Below, one piece after another: positions 25,301 through 35,876 of a DNA stretch of 64,000 nt. Made by a program: the position numbers and the translations under genes. Below the pieces are notes generated by a model. That model made no database searches. It was not told the DNA's origin and saw nothing but the letters and a program-made list of their open reading frames with translations. Position 1 is the stretch's first letter, and every line of letters starts with the position of its first letter. The stretch is from Trachythela sp. YZ-2020 (Eukaryota; Cnidaria; Anthozoa; Malacalcyonacea; Clavulariidae), in NCBI GenBank assembly GCA_016169945.1, contig JADLSH010000199.1, positions 3,100,001-3,164,000 of the forward strand, in the 5' to 3' direction.

Positions 25301-28300
25301 ATACACGTTAATGGTTTAACCACCCATTTTACGTTCTAATTTAAGGGGAACTGATGACCATTAATCCTGGAAATACAACACTTACAGGTAACATATGTGA
25401 TTGCAATTTAACCAACTACAGTCTTAAGAATTGCACCTTAAATCATTCAATATTCTGTTCCGTTTTGCAGAAAGCTCAGAGAAACCATTTCTTGTTCTCA
25501 GTGAGGTAAAGTTATTATAATTATATAGTTTGTATACTTGGTTACTTCAGTGGGGGGGCAAATTGTCAATTTTCCGTAAAGGCGGGGGGGAGGCAGCTAC
25601 CTCCCACCTCACCGAAATTTCCGCCACTGCTATTTATTGGATTTATAATCATGATATTCATGTGCGTCATTTTTCTTAGGATACATATTCTGAACATCGT
25701 TCGCCTATTGTGCAATGTGATTTCTCTCTAAGTGGCAAAATGGTATCCAGTGTTGATTTAGATGGGATAGTAAAGTAAGTTTGATACAAAGTTTTTGTAT
25801 TTTTGTGTTTAGAAGGATCCTCAGTTAGTTAAGCGTAAGCTAGTTTACACGAGGTCTTATAAATTTAATATGTTATACTATAATATTTCTATATCAACAG
25901 TACTAATGAGTGAAACCTTATAAATTAAGTATCCAATTAAATAATTGTTTGGATGTATTAAATACTTTCATCCCCATATACCCAATTCAAAAATGTGCCT
26001 GGAATTAGCACACACTAAAATAATCATGTTTTAATGAACTGTTAATCAGCATTTCTAACTGCAAAACGGCCCTGTGTCTATTTTATCATCAAAAAGAGGC
26101 GTTGCCCAGTGTGCTAACGGGAGATATCTACGGGGTGGTTTAATAGTATTTGCTTAAAAAGTGCGCTCTAACGAGCCCCTTTCATTTGCATATGTTTTCA
26201 CTTGGATTTGTGTGTGTGTCAGTTTTTGTGTGTTTGTTTGTGAGCTAAATAACTCGACAAATATCAAACATTTTAATGCGAAGAGTTGTGGAGCGGTCAT
26301 AGGCCAAACAAAGACAAGTCGATTAAATTTTATTCAATTTGGATGAAAAGTGGACGAAAAATGTACAAAAGTTTGTCTTGAATGGTAAACAGAACTGAAT
26401 GCTTAATTAGTGCATGTATAATTTATGCACGAAAACTGACGGAGGTATGTAGTCTCTGCGCGCCCTCTAGTTTCAGGGTTCGTGCAAGTTCCCAATAAGA
26501 AGATTTAAGGACTTTTCCAGGACTATTCAAGCACTAAAATGGAATTTTTCAAGGAAAATTTTTTGTCTTGCAAACAAAAAAACAATCCAAATATAAGAAA
26601 GAATATAGTGCATGGACTCTGATGAAATGATGGCGGCTGAACGATAACCATAGTAAAATAATATTGGAAAACAAGCGACTTTCTTACAGTATTTGCTAGA
26701 TAAAATTATGAGACATTATGATATTATTATTATATATAATCTATTTTGAATTAATATTATGTGTGATTTTCAAGCACTTTTCAAGTGCCCTTGAAATTGA
26801 TTTTTCAATTTAAGCACTTTTCAAGTGCCCTTGAAATTGATTTTTCAATTTAAGCACTTTTCAAGGAGTTTAAGGACCTGCACGAATCCTGTAGTTTACT
26901 TGTGAAATTTTGTATCTTGTAGAGTATGGAAACATCAACCACTGTTATCAACTGTGGCTACAGTCATGTCAAAGTCCGCCATATTGTGCACAGAATGGGC
27001 GTCTAAGACTGATAAAGTCGTAAGTGTTGTCTGAAGTAGGTCTTTGGGTGATGTTTTGTGAAATGTAAGCAATTAAAATGTTTAAACGAACTGTTCATTT
27101 TTCAATTTTTAGTTACTGTTGGGAACGAGCAATGGTAAAATTCGTTTGTACGACACGGAAACGAAGACTACGCGTTGTGACTTGTCTACTGATTCCCAAA
27201 ATTCTAGGTAATAATAATAATAATTAATAATAATAATCCGATTTACATATATATATATATATATATATATGGAAATCTTTTTCAAAATCCTTACTATGGA
27301 AATACTATGGATCCTGGTTGGAAACAGTATGGAACCGTCCTATTGACGGCCACTTTTGAATCTAGACGGCTACTTTTTATTAGACGGTCATGGACGGTCT
27401 AAGAAAATATTTGCTTTAATTGGGGACTTATAAACTTTGTTATATTTCTTGAACACTTTGAGAGTTGTTAGCTGCCGTTTGCTTTAGCTATTGCATACAT
27501 TTCGATGCATATTTGTCGAAAACACGTTGAATTATGAGCATCTGATAATTGATTTCAAGCGCCATGTTCCTTATACCACCGCCACGAAAATTGGTGGCCA
27601 CACCCACGGTATTTTTTTGGACGGCCAGACCAGTTTTCGCATCCTGGCTAAAAGCCTGATGGAAAACCAATTTCCTTACCAATTGCCATTTCCATGCTGT
27701 GGATATAGTATATGGAAATATAGCGTGCATGGATATACTATACGGATTTAGTGATGCAAATATATTTCCATATGGATTTCAGTAATTTTTTTTCAGCGTT
27801 TATTCTTTTACGCTATGATAATATCACGACAAAATGAGCCATGTTCTAAACAGCCAGTTTTAAACGCAACCAGTCGCTAATTTTAACATGGGATTATGAT
27901 TATTTGCATTAGTGCTCCTCGATAGGTTGGGGAAAATGTAACCGCGAACTAATACCCATTAGCTATACAAAACGAGAAAACCGGACAGCCATATTAGAAT
28001 TATAACATTCTTTGTCACTTGGGATGGAAAATCCGTAAAATTTCTCAAACTCTTAACATGCTCAAAAAGCTATTGAAAACTAATGCCACGAAATGAAGAT
28101 GTTCAAAATTCACAGATAAGGGGATTTATGATTTGAGGGATTCAAATAGAGATCTAAGGCTATCGGTCTGCACATTGGAAATATTGTTATTATATATTTC
28201 CATGTAGTATATAGAAACAGTATGAATACACTATGGTTTAGTGATGCAAATATAGATTTCACTTATATTTTTACTATTTTTTGACGGAGGTTACAAAGTA

Positions 28301-31300
28301 ACAGGTTCAAGCCCCAAGCATGTTGGACTCTGGTATTTTTCCGGAGTTTTAACAACTTGTACACCTAAAACAAATTATTGAAGCCTACCTTTGATTACCC
28401 TACCTTTTCTGCACTTTAGGATTGTCTCGCTAGCTTGCAGTCCATTGGGTACATCATTTGTGTGTTCTGCAACGGTCGAAAGCAAATCTTCTATGACTTC
28501 AGTGTTTAAACATACAGAGACACCAGGCCAAGGAACATTGCTGTTGTGGGATCTGAAGACAATGAAGTTAGAAGTATGTTTAGTTTGTTTTTCGCTTGAA
28601 ACTAAATTTGCCATTCTACCTATCGAGTTACGAAGCGTAAAAGTGCGAGTTTCAAACGTGCGTGAAATTTTTCGTTTTCCTCAGCAGTGTCAGAAATACG
28701 AAAAAATTTTTATAACTCTAAATATCGATTTATTTCGTCGTTGACTTCGTAAGATATTATTATTATACATTATTCAGCTCACTCCCCGTTGGGGCTTTTC
28801 AGTGACCGATTACATCAAGTATCTCGCTTACCTACAGTATATTATGTACGTAGCCTACATCATCTATTTTTACAACAATTGTAATATTACTTTCCTAATC
28901 TGTATATCCTAACCCACCCAGTCAACTTTCCCTGTGGGAGGAAACCGGAGTGCCCGGAGAAAACCCACGACTTTCGGCAGAGCGTTGACTTACACTTTTC
29001 ACATAAGTGTGTTGAGTATAGTCCTCAGCGAGAATCGAACTCAAGACTCAGAGGTGAAAGGCGCTTTCCCAGACGACTGCGCCACCGAAGCCCCATATTA
29101 CAGATATCTACAACTGTTGCGTCTTGTTGCGATTGTCTCAGGAAATACAATCCGTTTTATATGCAGTGATATCTTATCACTTTTTATCATTGTGTGTTTA
29201 GCGCCATTTACCTCTGGGTAGCAATATAACTCGTATCAACTGCATAGCTTACAATCACAATGGCACGTTACTGGTCACTGGGGGAGCTGATGGAATGATT
29301 AGGATATATGGTATGTAAAAGGACCTTTTTATCTTTAGTGAATCAGTATGCATTCACTGATCTGGAAAAAAACTGGATTGAGTATCTATAGAGGGTTTTC
29401 ACGTTAAATAATAAACTCTTAAAATCCAGATTATTGCGCTGATACTTTAACACGTTTTATCCATCATTTATATGAGGAACATTCCACAAAAAAATAGGTT
29501 CGTGCAATTATTCTTTCCCGAGTTACAGAGATTTTAGTTTAAAAATTTGCTGGCGTCAGCCTTATTTCAGAAGTCGTTACACGCTATTTTTATGCACAAC
29601 GTAACTGAAAAATGTTGGTTTGGCTTTCAAACGGATTAGTAATCTGTTCCAAATTACAGTTGTAGCATTTTGGCTGAAGCACTTTGAAATATTGGCATCA
29701 CAATTTTTGGCCGCCATGTTTTTTGGTTAGATTATTAATTATGTTAATTGTATCTTATATTAAGATACTCGGTCGTACGACTGTCTAATGAGCTGGTCAG
29801 CGCATACTGGTCAGGTGAACTCGGTACAATTTAGTGTGGATGAAACATCAGTGTTTAGTTTGGGTCGGGATAATCAGGTGAGTTCGGGATAAAGTAATCA
29901 GATACCACTACTTCTGAATATGGAAAACAATTTGTTTATGATCTGCAGGGCCGCCGAGAGAATTTGCGGGGCCCGGGGAAAAAATGTAGCCTCGTAACAA
30001 AGGGCCGCCTTCGCTCGGAACTTCGAATTCTTTTTCAGGTACAGACGTAAGAACGCACAAGTTGTAACAAACCTGCAGCAGACTTGTACCAATGCTGTTT
30101 CAACAACTTGTTATCAGGATGTGTTCGCACTGCTTGTTCTCAGATTGTTGGCAAGTTGTCGTCGGCTTGTTGACAACTTGCGACAAGGTTGTTGACCCGA
30201 CAGACTTGTTACAAGTTGTCCCATACAAGTTGTTCCAACACTTTGTTATCAACCTGCAATTCAACAACTTGTTAACAAGTTGTGAGTGACTGCCTTGTAG
30301 CAACTTGATAAAATGACAATGTTCATTGTTATGACTTGTTGACAAGCTTGCTACAAGACAATTGCGAGCAAGTTGAACTTGTTTGACAAGATGTGAGATT
30401 TTTACCTGTTTAGTTCGAGTTCAGGCACAAACCTCACCAGCTTATTGTAGAATACTACGTACACTGGATCCCCACGTTTGAGAGAACAATTTGTTTACCT
30501 GGTAAAGTAGTTCATACTAAATTCTCCTCTCTTAATGTCATTTCATATTACTCTAGTTTCTGCAGTGGAGTTTACGTAAAATGGGCCTCAAGACAGCAAG
30601 CATTGTCGCACATGATGGCATGAGTGGACCACGTGATCATACAGTGATGACGTCATCAAGAGCCAAGCCAGCGTTGTTCAGTAGATTGTTCACATTCGAC
30701 TGCAAAGGAGAACATGTATTAACTTGCGCACCGACATCGGGAATTATTTACAAGGTATATGTACGTACTAACGCACGCGTATAATGCCCAGGTCAAACGA
30801 GAACACCAGTTGCAGGAGAGCTGACTGGATATTACCCATAGATATCTTATATACACTAGATAGCGCATCTCTTTTAGTAAAATTGAAGCCAGGAATATTT
30901 CAGCGGTTTTCCCCATTTGAATGGATGACGGCCATATTGCTCGTTCCCCACTCAATAAAAACACTTAAAAGACACCAATAACTTTTTCATGATTTGAAAG
31001 TTTAAAACTGTATTTGGGATAGGTTTAACCGAATGTTGTTTAAGTTTTAAAAAAAAAAATAAAATAGATCTTGTCATTTGCATGGGGACGAAAACCTGAG
31101 ACTGCAGTCACGGCTTTTGCCTTTTTTGCAATATGACATAATAATTAGTATTCATCTAGTGTATATGGATATTACCACGCGTATCGGTCAAACGAGCAAA
31201 AACTCTCATCAAAATTTGACCCAGCTCAAAGTTGATGAGAGTTGGCGGTCAAACGCGAGCGAGAGTTGCAACTCTCATAACCTCTCATTGTCATTTCACC

Positions 31301-32287
31301 GGTGCTTAAATCTCACATCTTGTCAGCAGGATGTGTTTGCAACACACCTGTAGCAAGCTTTTCGTTAATTATAGCAATGCTGTTATTTTACCAAGTTGCT
31401 ACATGGTTGTCACTCACGACTTGTCAACAAGTTGTTGAATTGCAGAACAACAAGTTGTTGGAACAACTTGTAACAATCTTGTAGAGTCATCACTCGACTT
31501 GTAGCAAGTCCGCTGCAGCCTGCAGTAACAGTTTGTCAACAAGCGCGAGCACAATTTCATATCGACTTGTTGAAACAACTTTATAACATGTCTGCTGCTG
31601 AAGAACTGTATTAACAACTTGCCCCATTTTTTGTGTGTAAAATCCCCAATATTCCCAATATTTCGGCATCTTGTTTGATAGAACTTATAATAGAAGGTGT
31701 TTGTAGATGGAATATTCGAACGAAAATTTATATATGTTTTTAGACCTAGCCAGGAGCAGTTGCGAAATATGCAACTTAGGCCCTCTGGCAGGAATTATTA
31801 CTCGTACCCTACTAAGGACATTAAAGCGTGTGGTTGCCATTTGGTCGTCACTAGTGTGAACAAGTCATGTTGGACGATGTGAAATAGTCTGCATCTATCT
31901 TGTCGTTTGTGCGCGCTATATGCAAATCAGTCTTTAATGATTGCAGAGATATATCGGCATTCTGTTACATCGGTCACCTTGATGTGTTCACGACCGTTGC
32001 GACTAAATGGAAATCAGTCTTAAGCATTTCGAAGTGGGGTTCTCAATTATTAATGCTTTGTCAAGATATACAGTACAACATATCATAATATCATTCAATA
32101 TCTATTTTGTGTTCCGTTGTTTTAGTACAACGAAAGTGACAACGTGCTATCACAAGTGTTTTCTATTGGTGAATCCAAGTCTCACGTGACCAGCGTAGAT
32201 TGGAATACAGCGGGAGACTCGTTAACCTGTTGTGTGACCGGTTGTGTCAACGGACCTATTCGTATGACGACATTATTGAAACAATGA
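19400..32287 (+). CDS. WDR91: WDR91 orthologue (WD repeat-containing protein 91), 14 exons
   Basis: Exons: 19400-19522, 20514-20778, 21758-21880, 22958-23132, 23474-23955, 25471-25505, 25680-25774, 26923-27019, 27113-27207, 28420-28573, 29202-29310, 29765-29877, 30557-30754, 32126-32287. All junctions are GT-AG with matching phase; the total of 2226 nt gives 741 aa plus stop, close to vertebrate WDR91 (about 747 aa). The N-terminus has the family pattern EYLLFRGF, then [14 protein letters not shown] coiled coil lies at about residues 182-215 and a Ser/Lys/Glu-rich linker at about 229-389. WD40 blades follow from about 390, with [15 protein letters not shown] and [13 protein letters not shown]. 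Known family role: WDR91 works with WDR81 on endosomes, binds RAB7 and restrains PI3P synthesis during early-to-late endosome conversion. The start is the first ATG in the conserved N-terminal block. Identity is from family resemblance; exact splice sites are my reading. Confidence 0.93.
19830..19935. repeat. Inverted-repeat fragment with CGCTCGAAA motif (WDR91 intron 1)
   Basis: TTTAGGGTCAATCTACCT near 19828 pairs with AGGTTGATCCTAAAG near 19918. The centre carries CCTTCGCTCGAAA, which recurs near 21590, 34350 and 59570, marking a foldback family. Confidence 0.6.
20150..20300. repeat. Local direct and inverted repeats (WDR91 intron 1)
   Basis: AGCTAATGGGTTAA occurs twice (20173, 20288) with a complementary TTAACCCATTAA at 20209-20222. 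TACTAAAGTAGGGC also occurs twice. It is a small repeat cluster with no clear transposon ends. Confidence 0.6.
20841..21163. mobile_element. MITE with CAGGGATGGAT ends (WDR91 intron 2)
   Basis: The ends CAGGGATGGAT and ATCCATCCCTG are inverted, with G-rich and C-rich subterminal tracts. The flanks (GACGAGGA and GACAGAGT) are only a loose 8-bp match, so hAT-type is likely but not proven. Inside, CTCTTTGACCATCTAGGC is repeated three times in tandem at about 20967-21018. Confidence 0.65.
21506..21660. mobile_element. Foldback MITE (WDR91 intron 2)
   Basis: Long arms run from AATACTGCGGTTAAGTTGGA to its complement at the right end, meeting near TTCGAGCGAAGGC/GCCTTTCGCTCGAAA. It almost fills the space before exon 3 (21758). 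Confidence 0.8.
22000..22480. repeat. Degenerate minisatellite (WDR91 intron 3)
   Basis: About 20 imperfect units of roughly 18-22 bp built on CTTAGAGAGGTGTCCAT, mutated to different degrees along the array. Confidence 0.7.
22552..22879. mobile_element. hAT-type MITE, CAGAGGTGGAAAAAGT ends, copy 1
   Basis: Inverted ends CAGAGGTGGAAAAAGT and ACTTTTTCCACCTCTG. An exact 8-bp target duplication, ATCTGGGC, flanks it at 22544-22551 and 22880-22887. An 8-bp duplication is typical of hAT insertion. It lies in WDR91 intron 3, just 5' of exon 4. Confidence 0.92.
23255..23320. repeat. Hairpin of the GCAATTTTTGCTGCAA family
   Basis: GGCAATGATTTTTGCTGCAA and TTGCAGCAAAAATTGCC are inverted, near 23258-23296. 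Related sequence appears at 40075-40095 and 46677-46700 (TTACACG-GGCAATTTTTGCTG). Confidence 0.65.
24180..24440. repeat. Dispersed repeat with GAGGAAGGTTGAAA motifs, copy 1
   Basis: TTTACTGGCATTGAGGAAGG and the following roughly 180 bp recur at 63160-63340. It lies in WDR91 intron 5. Confidence 0.7.
24591..24761. mobile_element. MITE with CGATTTGTCGGGCCGATTT arms (WDR91 intron 5)
   Basis: Inverted arms of about 40 nt, from AAGTACGTTCACACACAGCG to its complement at the right end. The core (GATGCACGTTAATGAT) recurs at 52058-52195, so it is a dispersed family. Confidence 0.85.
25105..25215. repeat. AT-rich inverted repeat (WDR91 intron 5)
   Basis: GTTAATTATATATAGTTAA near 25128 is complementary to TAACTATATATAATTAAC near 25186. 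It may form a hairpin; no termini could be defined. Confidence 0.55.
26160..26470. repeat. Dispersed repeat (inverse of 55850-56110)
   Basis: The stretch with TGTGTGTTTGTTTG, ATCAAACATTTTAAT, CAAACTTTTGT-type and CATGTATAATTTATGCA matches the reverse complement of 55850-56110. The family is of unknown class and lies in introns of both main genes. Confidence 0.65.
26474..26891. mobile_element. MITE with CAGGGTTCGTGCAAG ends
   Basis: Inverted ends CAGGGTTCGTGCAAGTTCC and GGACCTGCACGAATCCTG, with TAGTTT on both sides (26468-26473, 26892-26897) as an apparent 6-bp target duplication. Inside, a block of about 44 bp around CAAGTGCCCTTGAAATTGAT is tandemly duplicated. The right end is only about 30 bp from WDR91 exon 8 (26923). 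Confidence 0.82.
27248..27271. repeat. AT dinucleotide microsatellite
   Basis: Run of AT repeats just downstream of WDR91 exon 9. Confidence 0.9.
27330..27640. repeat. Dispersed repeat, copy 2 (WDR91 intron 9)
   Basis: Second copy of the family at 17890-18110. Short ORFs on both strands here come from repeat sequence. Confidence 0.65.
28757..29094 (-). mobile_element. tRNA-derived SINE, minus strand (WDR91 intron 10)
   Basis: Read on minus from 29094, it starts GGGGCTTCGGTGGCGCAGTC, with an A-box-like TGGCGCAGTCGTCTGG. A B-box-like GAGTTCGATTCTC lies about 35 nt later, as in Pol III promoters of tRNA-derived SINEs. The body (GGAAACCGGAGTGCCCGGAG on plus) is shared with 43540-43580 and 53998-54078. 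Confidence 0.8.
30045..30405. mobile_element. CACACGTAAAAA MITE family, copy 1 (WDR91 intron 12)
   Basis: About 340-bp element rich in inverted AACAAGTTGT/ACAACTTGTT motifs. It begins CGTAA-AACGCACAAGTTG and ends AAGATGTGAGATTTTTAC. There are seven copies in this window. Confidence 0.85.
30788..31290. mobile_element. GGTCAAACGAG repeat split by an insertion (WDR91 intron 13)
   Basis: The left part (30788-30832, GGTCAAACGAGAACACCAGT) and right part (31165-31290) align with an unbroken copy at 50105-50290. Between them lies an insert of about 330 bp whose ends TATACACTAGATAG and CTAGTGTATA are inverted, with GGATATTACC on both sides. Confidence 0.7.
31308..31625. mobile_element. CACACGTAAAAA MITE family, copy 2, inverted (WDR91 intron 13)
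   Basis: Reverse orientation, from TCTCACATCTTGTCAGCAGG to TGTATTAACAACTTG. Diverged from the other copies and eroded at both ends. Confidence 0.75.
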
Positions 32288-32407
32288 AATCTTTAAACAC
32301 AGGAACCCAACTAAGCTTTTTAACGAAATAAGTAGTAAGAAAATTATCAGCTAAATAGTAGGGGTGAGCAGTAGCGAAGTAGTTGTGGTTCGTATGAAAG
32401 GAATAGA

Positions 32408-32787
32408 GACCTTACGATGTAGGACGGCAACGCGAACGACGACGGCCAAAAGAAACTGCTTCAAATAAATCAATTAAATAAAACTTGTCGTGTATTATCA
32501 ATCGTATGAATTCACTTCAGTTTGTGGAAGTTGAGATAAGCGCTTTTTGGTTTAGAAGATTTCAACTTCAGTACTGAGCCAATTTGCTGAGTACCACTTC
32601 TCGCGTCTTGAATTGCAGACGTTGAACACAATACGTAGAAATCTGTAGTTTACCGTTGTAAACACAGCGAGGATGACGTCTAAAACTCCCGTGGGATTTT
32701 AATTATTCATTTCTATTCTAAAATACTATAAATTTCATTGTACTTATAGCCGTCGTCGTCACGTTGCCGTCTTGAAATCGTAAGGTC
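32408..32787. mobile_element. MITE with GACCTTACGAT ends downstream of WDR91
   Basis: Left GACCTTACGATGTAGGACGG pairs with right CCGTCTTGAAATCGTAAGGTC, and the subterminal CGACGACGGC/GCCGTCGTCGTC is also inverted. The only nearby AATAAA motifs after the WDR91 stop lie within it. Confidence 0.82.
32464..32488 (+). terminator. Poly(A) signals downstream of WDR91
   Basis: Two AATAAA hexamers lie here, about 180-200 nt past the WDR91 stop. I see no AATAAA between the stop (32287) and the start of the inverted-repeat element at 32408, so the likely polyadenylation signals sit inside that element. Confidence 0.5.
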
Positions 32788-32879
32788 GCTAATATCTTGT
32801 GCTTCGAAGCCGTAGTTACAAATAGGAGTAACATGTGGCATCAATGTAAATTACAAATGTGGATACCATTTAGCAAGGG

Positions 32880-33060
32880 TGGGTACACTACAAAATGTTT
32901 GTAATTCGCTACAACTACCGTACTTAAAAATATTGTAGTCAGCTACAACTACTGCTACATGTCAAAAAAGGGAGTTAGCTACTGACTACAGCTACTGCTA
33001 AAAAAATGTAGCGAACTATTCGCTACTTCGCTACAACAAAGTCTCTAGTACAGAAGCTAT
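32880..33060. repeat. Degenerate GTAGC/GCTAC-rich segment
   Basis: Many short inverted copies of TTCGCTACAAC and GTTGTAGC-like words. It looks like a diverged subterminal-repeat-rich transposon piece; no termini could be assigned. Confidence 0.45.
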
Positions 33061-33721
33061 TAAAAGTCGTAATACAACGCGTACAGTTTGTTCAACCAGT
33101 ATGTTCAATCACAACAAAAGAGGTGGGATACTAGAAGGGCCATGCATATGAACAGGACCTTATAAGTGTAGTTTGATAATAATTCTATCATTTCTGCATC
33201 TTAGTTGAGCTCTCGTGATTTAACCATTCTATATCTGATAGCTTAACCCTGAAACCGGCGACCCCTATGCCGGTGAAGCTAATCCTAGTCGTTTGCCTTG
33301 AAATTATCTGCAAATATTCAATTGAACTGTATAATGCCTAACATGATCATTTAAAACTTAAGTGTAACTGTGTAATAATAAAAAAATGAAAATTTATCAA
33401 AATGTATAGTATAAATAGAATTTTTAATTTAATGTATTGTTTATTGAATTTGTATCGATAATATATACACTGTGTATCATTTCATTCATTTCGTTATTTT
33501 TCTAAACGCATGTGCTGCGAGCTGTGAGTCGAACTCAATACGCATTTGACTTTATCCTGGCTCTTATCACATACTTCATGTGTATGGCACATTTATAATG
33601 GCACATTTGAACATTTCAAAGAGGAATACTATAAAATTTATGTTTCACAGTGGTTCATGGTGGTGTTATGCACTAAAAGCAGAACACACTAATCCAAGCA
33701 TGAAATATAATAACTGTAAAG

Positions 33722-33875
33722 CCCCGCGGTCAAACGAGGATGAGAGTTGATGAGAGTCAATGAGAGTTCCAACTCTCGTTCGCGTTTGACCGCCAACTCT
33801 TATCGACCTTCATGCACTCTCATCAACTTTGAGCTGGTTCAAATTTTGATGAGAGTTCATGAGAGTTTTGCTCGT
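33722..33875. mobile_element. GGTCAAACGAG repeat, inverted copy
   Basis: Opposite orientation to 31180-31290. It contains GTTGATGAGAGT, TTTGACCGCCAACTCT and AACTTTGAGCTGGTTCAAAT. Confidence 0.75.
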
Positions 33876-34139
33876 TCATAAGAATTTTAAACAACAGACT
33901 AGTGTTTTAAACTTGGCACCATTCAGCCTGATGGCATCGATGAGCGCCTCTCCTTCATCTAGCTCATTCTTTTCTCTTAAATACTTCTTATATACTTTCC
34001 TCTATATCCCCTCTTCCCTTCCCTTGTACGACATTTGTAGTGCTTTGGTAAGTGTAACGCCTGTGCGCAGGCCTTCGACCCTAAAATCGGACCGAAGCCT
34101 GCACGCAGTCTATATCTTTACATATTAATTCTATTTTGT

Positions 34140-34290
34140 TATGATTGTTATGACTACTTTATTTTCATTGGTTAATATTTTGTTCACAATGTTTGTAGTA
34201 ATGCTTGTAGTAACCAATTTCTGTAGTAACCGTACTACAAGCACATTTCAAACATTTCTGTACAATGTTTGTAGTAACCAATTTCATTGG
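34140..34290. repeat. Short local repeats AATGTTTGTAGTAA
   Basis: AATGTTTGTAGTAACCAATT and TTCATTGGTTAAT are repeated around 34165-34290. A CGAAGGGCTTTAGCTCGAAA motif of the foldback family follows near 34346. Confidence 0.5.
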
Positions 34291-34572
34291 TTAATAATAT
34301 TGTGTTCTGATGTAATGTGTTTATCTGTCTACTAATTTCTCCTGACGAAGGGCTTTAGCTCGAAACGTCGAGATTTTGTTTATATCTTTTAGGCACACGC
34401 GAAGCAACCCTCAATTTGTTAACAATTACACTTAGTCTTATTGGTCCACATTCTGATAACTGCGGGTTGACCACCATTTGCTGCACAATTACGATATTGG
34501 ATGCTTAGTGAAACACATCTATAGGTGGTTGCCAACCATTCCCTGAGGATTAAAAAGACAACGATATTTTCG

Positions 34573-35354
34573 CCATGTTGAATGAAATTATAAATGCAAA
34601 CAACGAAAATAAGCCAATTCGGAGTTTCTACTGCGCATCCGAATGACGCGTTCTGCGTCGGGATAAAATTGCAGTTGAATCACAACATGTAGCTGAGACT
34701 GGAAGAATTATAATATGCATATCAAAGTATTCAACTGTTCAATCATTCATTTGTGTTTCACATACAGGGTGTCCCCAAAAAAGTCCCCATATAGAAATCA
34801 CTCTTTTGTTGTTAAACGTGCGTTGTTATACCTCTGGGAATTTAAAATAGCTTCTAAAACGAACAGCAACACAAAAATGTCAAATTACAAATTCGTCTTA
34901 CCGTCAGTTCGAGTAAGAATGGTTCAACTGACTACAGAGCAACGAGTATTTGTCGTAACAACTTATACGTCGCGTTAAATTATTTGGAAGGGAAGTTGTA
35001 AATACTGCCGCCGTTCATGTACAATTAAATTCAATTCCCAAAGGTATAATAACGCACAAGAGTGATTTCTAAAGGGGGACTTTTTTGGGGACACCCTGTA
35101 TAGCCACAATAGAACTGTCTTCTGTGTAAGCAAAGTAAAGAAAGGTGCACTTAAGGGAATAAATTTTCTAACTTAAAGCGAGTCAACCGTGAGGAAAGTA
35201 ATTGTTCTTCGAGCAATTTTTGCATATTCAAAATGATGATTGAACAGTTGAATACTTTGATATGCATATTTTAATTCTTCCAGTCTCAGCTACATGTTAT
35301 GATTCAACTGCAATTTTATCCCGAAACTCCGAACTGGCTTATTCATCCAACATG
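34573..35354. mobile_element. Outer inverted-repeat element hosting a TA-inserted MITE
   Basis: Arms 34573-34750 and 35225-35354 are inverted copies (with CAACTGTTCAATCATT, GCATATCAAAGTATTCAACT and TAGCTGAGACTGGAAGAATT). The element at 34765-35098 lies between them and was probably inserted later. The left arm has an extra segment near GACGCGTTCTGCGTC. Confidence 0.8.
34765..35098. mobile_element. Tc1/mariner-like deletion derivative, copy 1
   Basis: Ends CAGGGTGTCCCCAAAAAA and TTTTTTGGGGACACCCTG, flanked by TA at 34763 and 35099. At 34918-34975 a plus-strand frame reads MVQLTTEQRVFVVTTY and then stops. That pattern is known from the N-terminus of mariner-type transposase-associated proteins, so this is an internally deleted copy. 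No intact transposase is in the window. Confidence 0.85.
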
Positions 35355-35402
35355 GCGACGATGACTTAAGGTAATCCACCCATATAAGTAAGTTTCAGTT
35401 AA

Positions 35403-35876
35403 AGGGATATAGCAATAAAAATTTAGTTTATCTCATTTGAAAGAACTTTTAAAATCATATAATAAATCTCCATGAACTGTCCGCCATCTTGGATTAATTT
35501 TTGATCTCATTAACGGTAGTTTAGTGACGTCACCAGCAGGGTTAGCCATATAAAACTACTCCTAGGTGACCCAATAACAATTAGTAGATGTTTAAAAAGT
35601 TGTCAGTCAATTTTTCTTTGAAATAGTGACCAAAGTATAATTTTGGATTCATAACGACCATTGACTTTCTGGGTATAATACTTGCGTGACCCTGCTTGTG
35701 ACGTAACATGCATATCCACAAAAATCCAAGATGGCGGACAGCTCGCTAATTTATGATTATTTCTGTCAAAATATCTCAAGAACTAAGAAAGATACGAAAA
35801 ATCGGTAAGGGAGATTTATATATAATTTTAAAAGTTCTTTCAAATGAGACAAACTAAATTTTATTGCCATATCCCT
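35403..35876. mobile_element. TTAA-inserted MITE (piggyBac-like)
   Basis: Inverted arms of about 75 nt, AGGGATATAGCAATAAAAAT to TTTTATTGCCATATCCCT, bounded by TTAA at 35399-35402 and 35877-35880. TTAA targets are typical of piggyBac insertion. No transposase is present. Confidence 0.85.

Larger units (their letters stand above)
32788..34572. other. Intergenic, no gene seen
   Basis: Between the WDR91 3' end and the nested transposon cluster. ORFs of up to 89 codons near 33859-34335 overlap repeats and show no recognisable domain. Confidence 0.5.
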
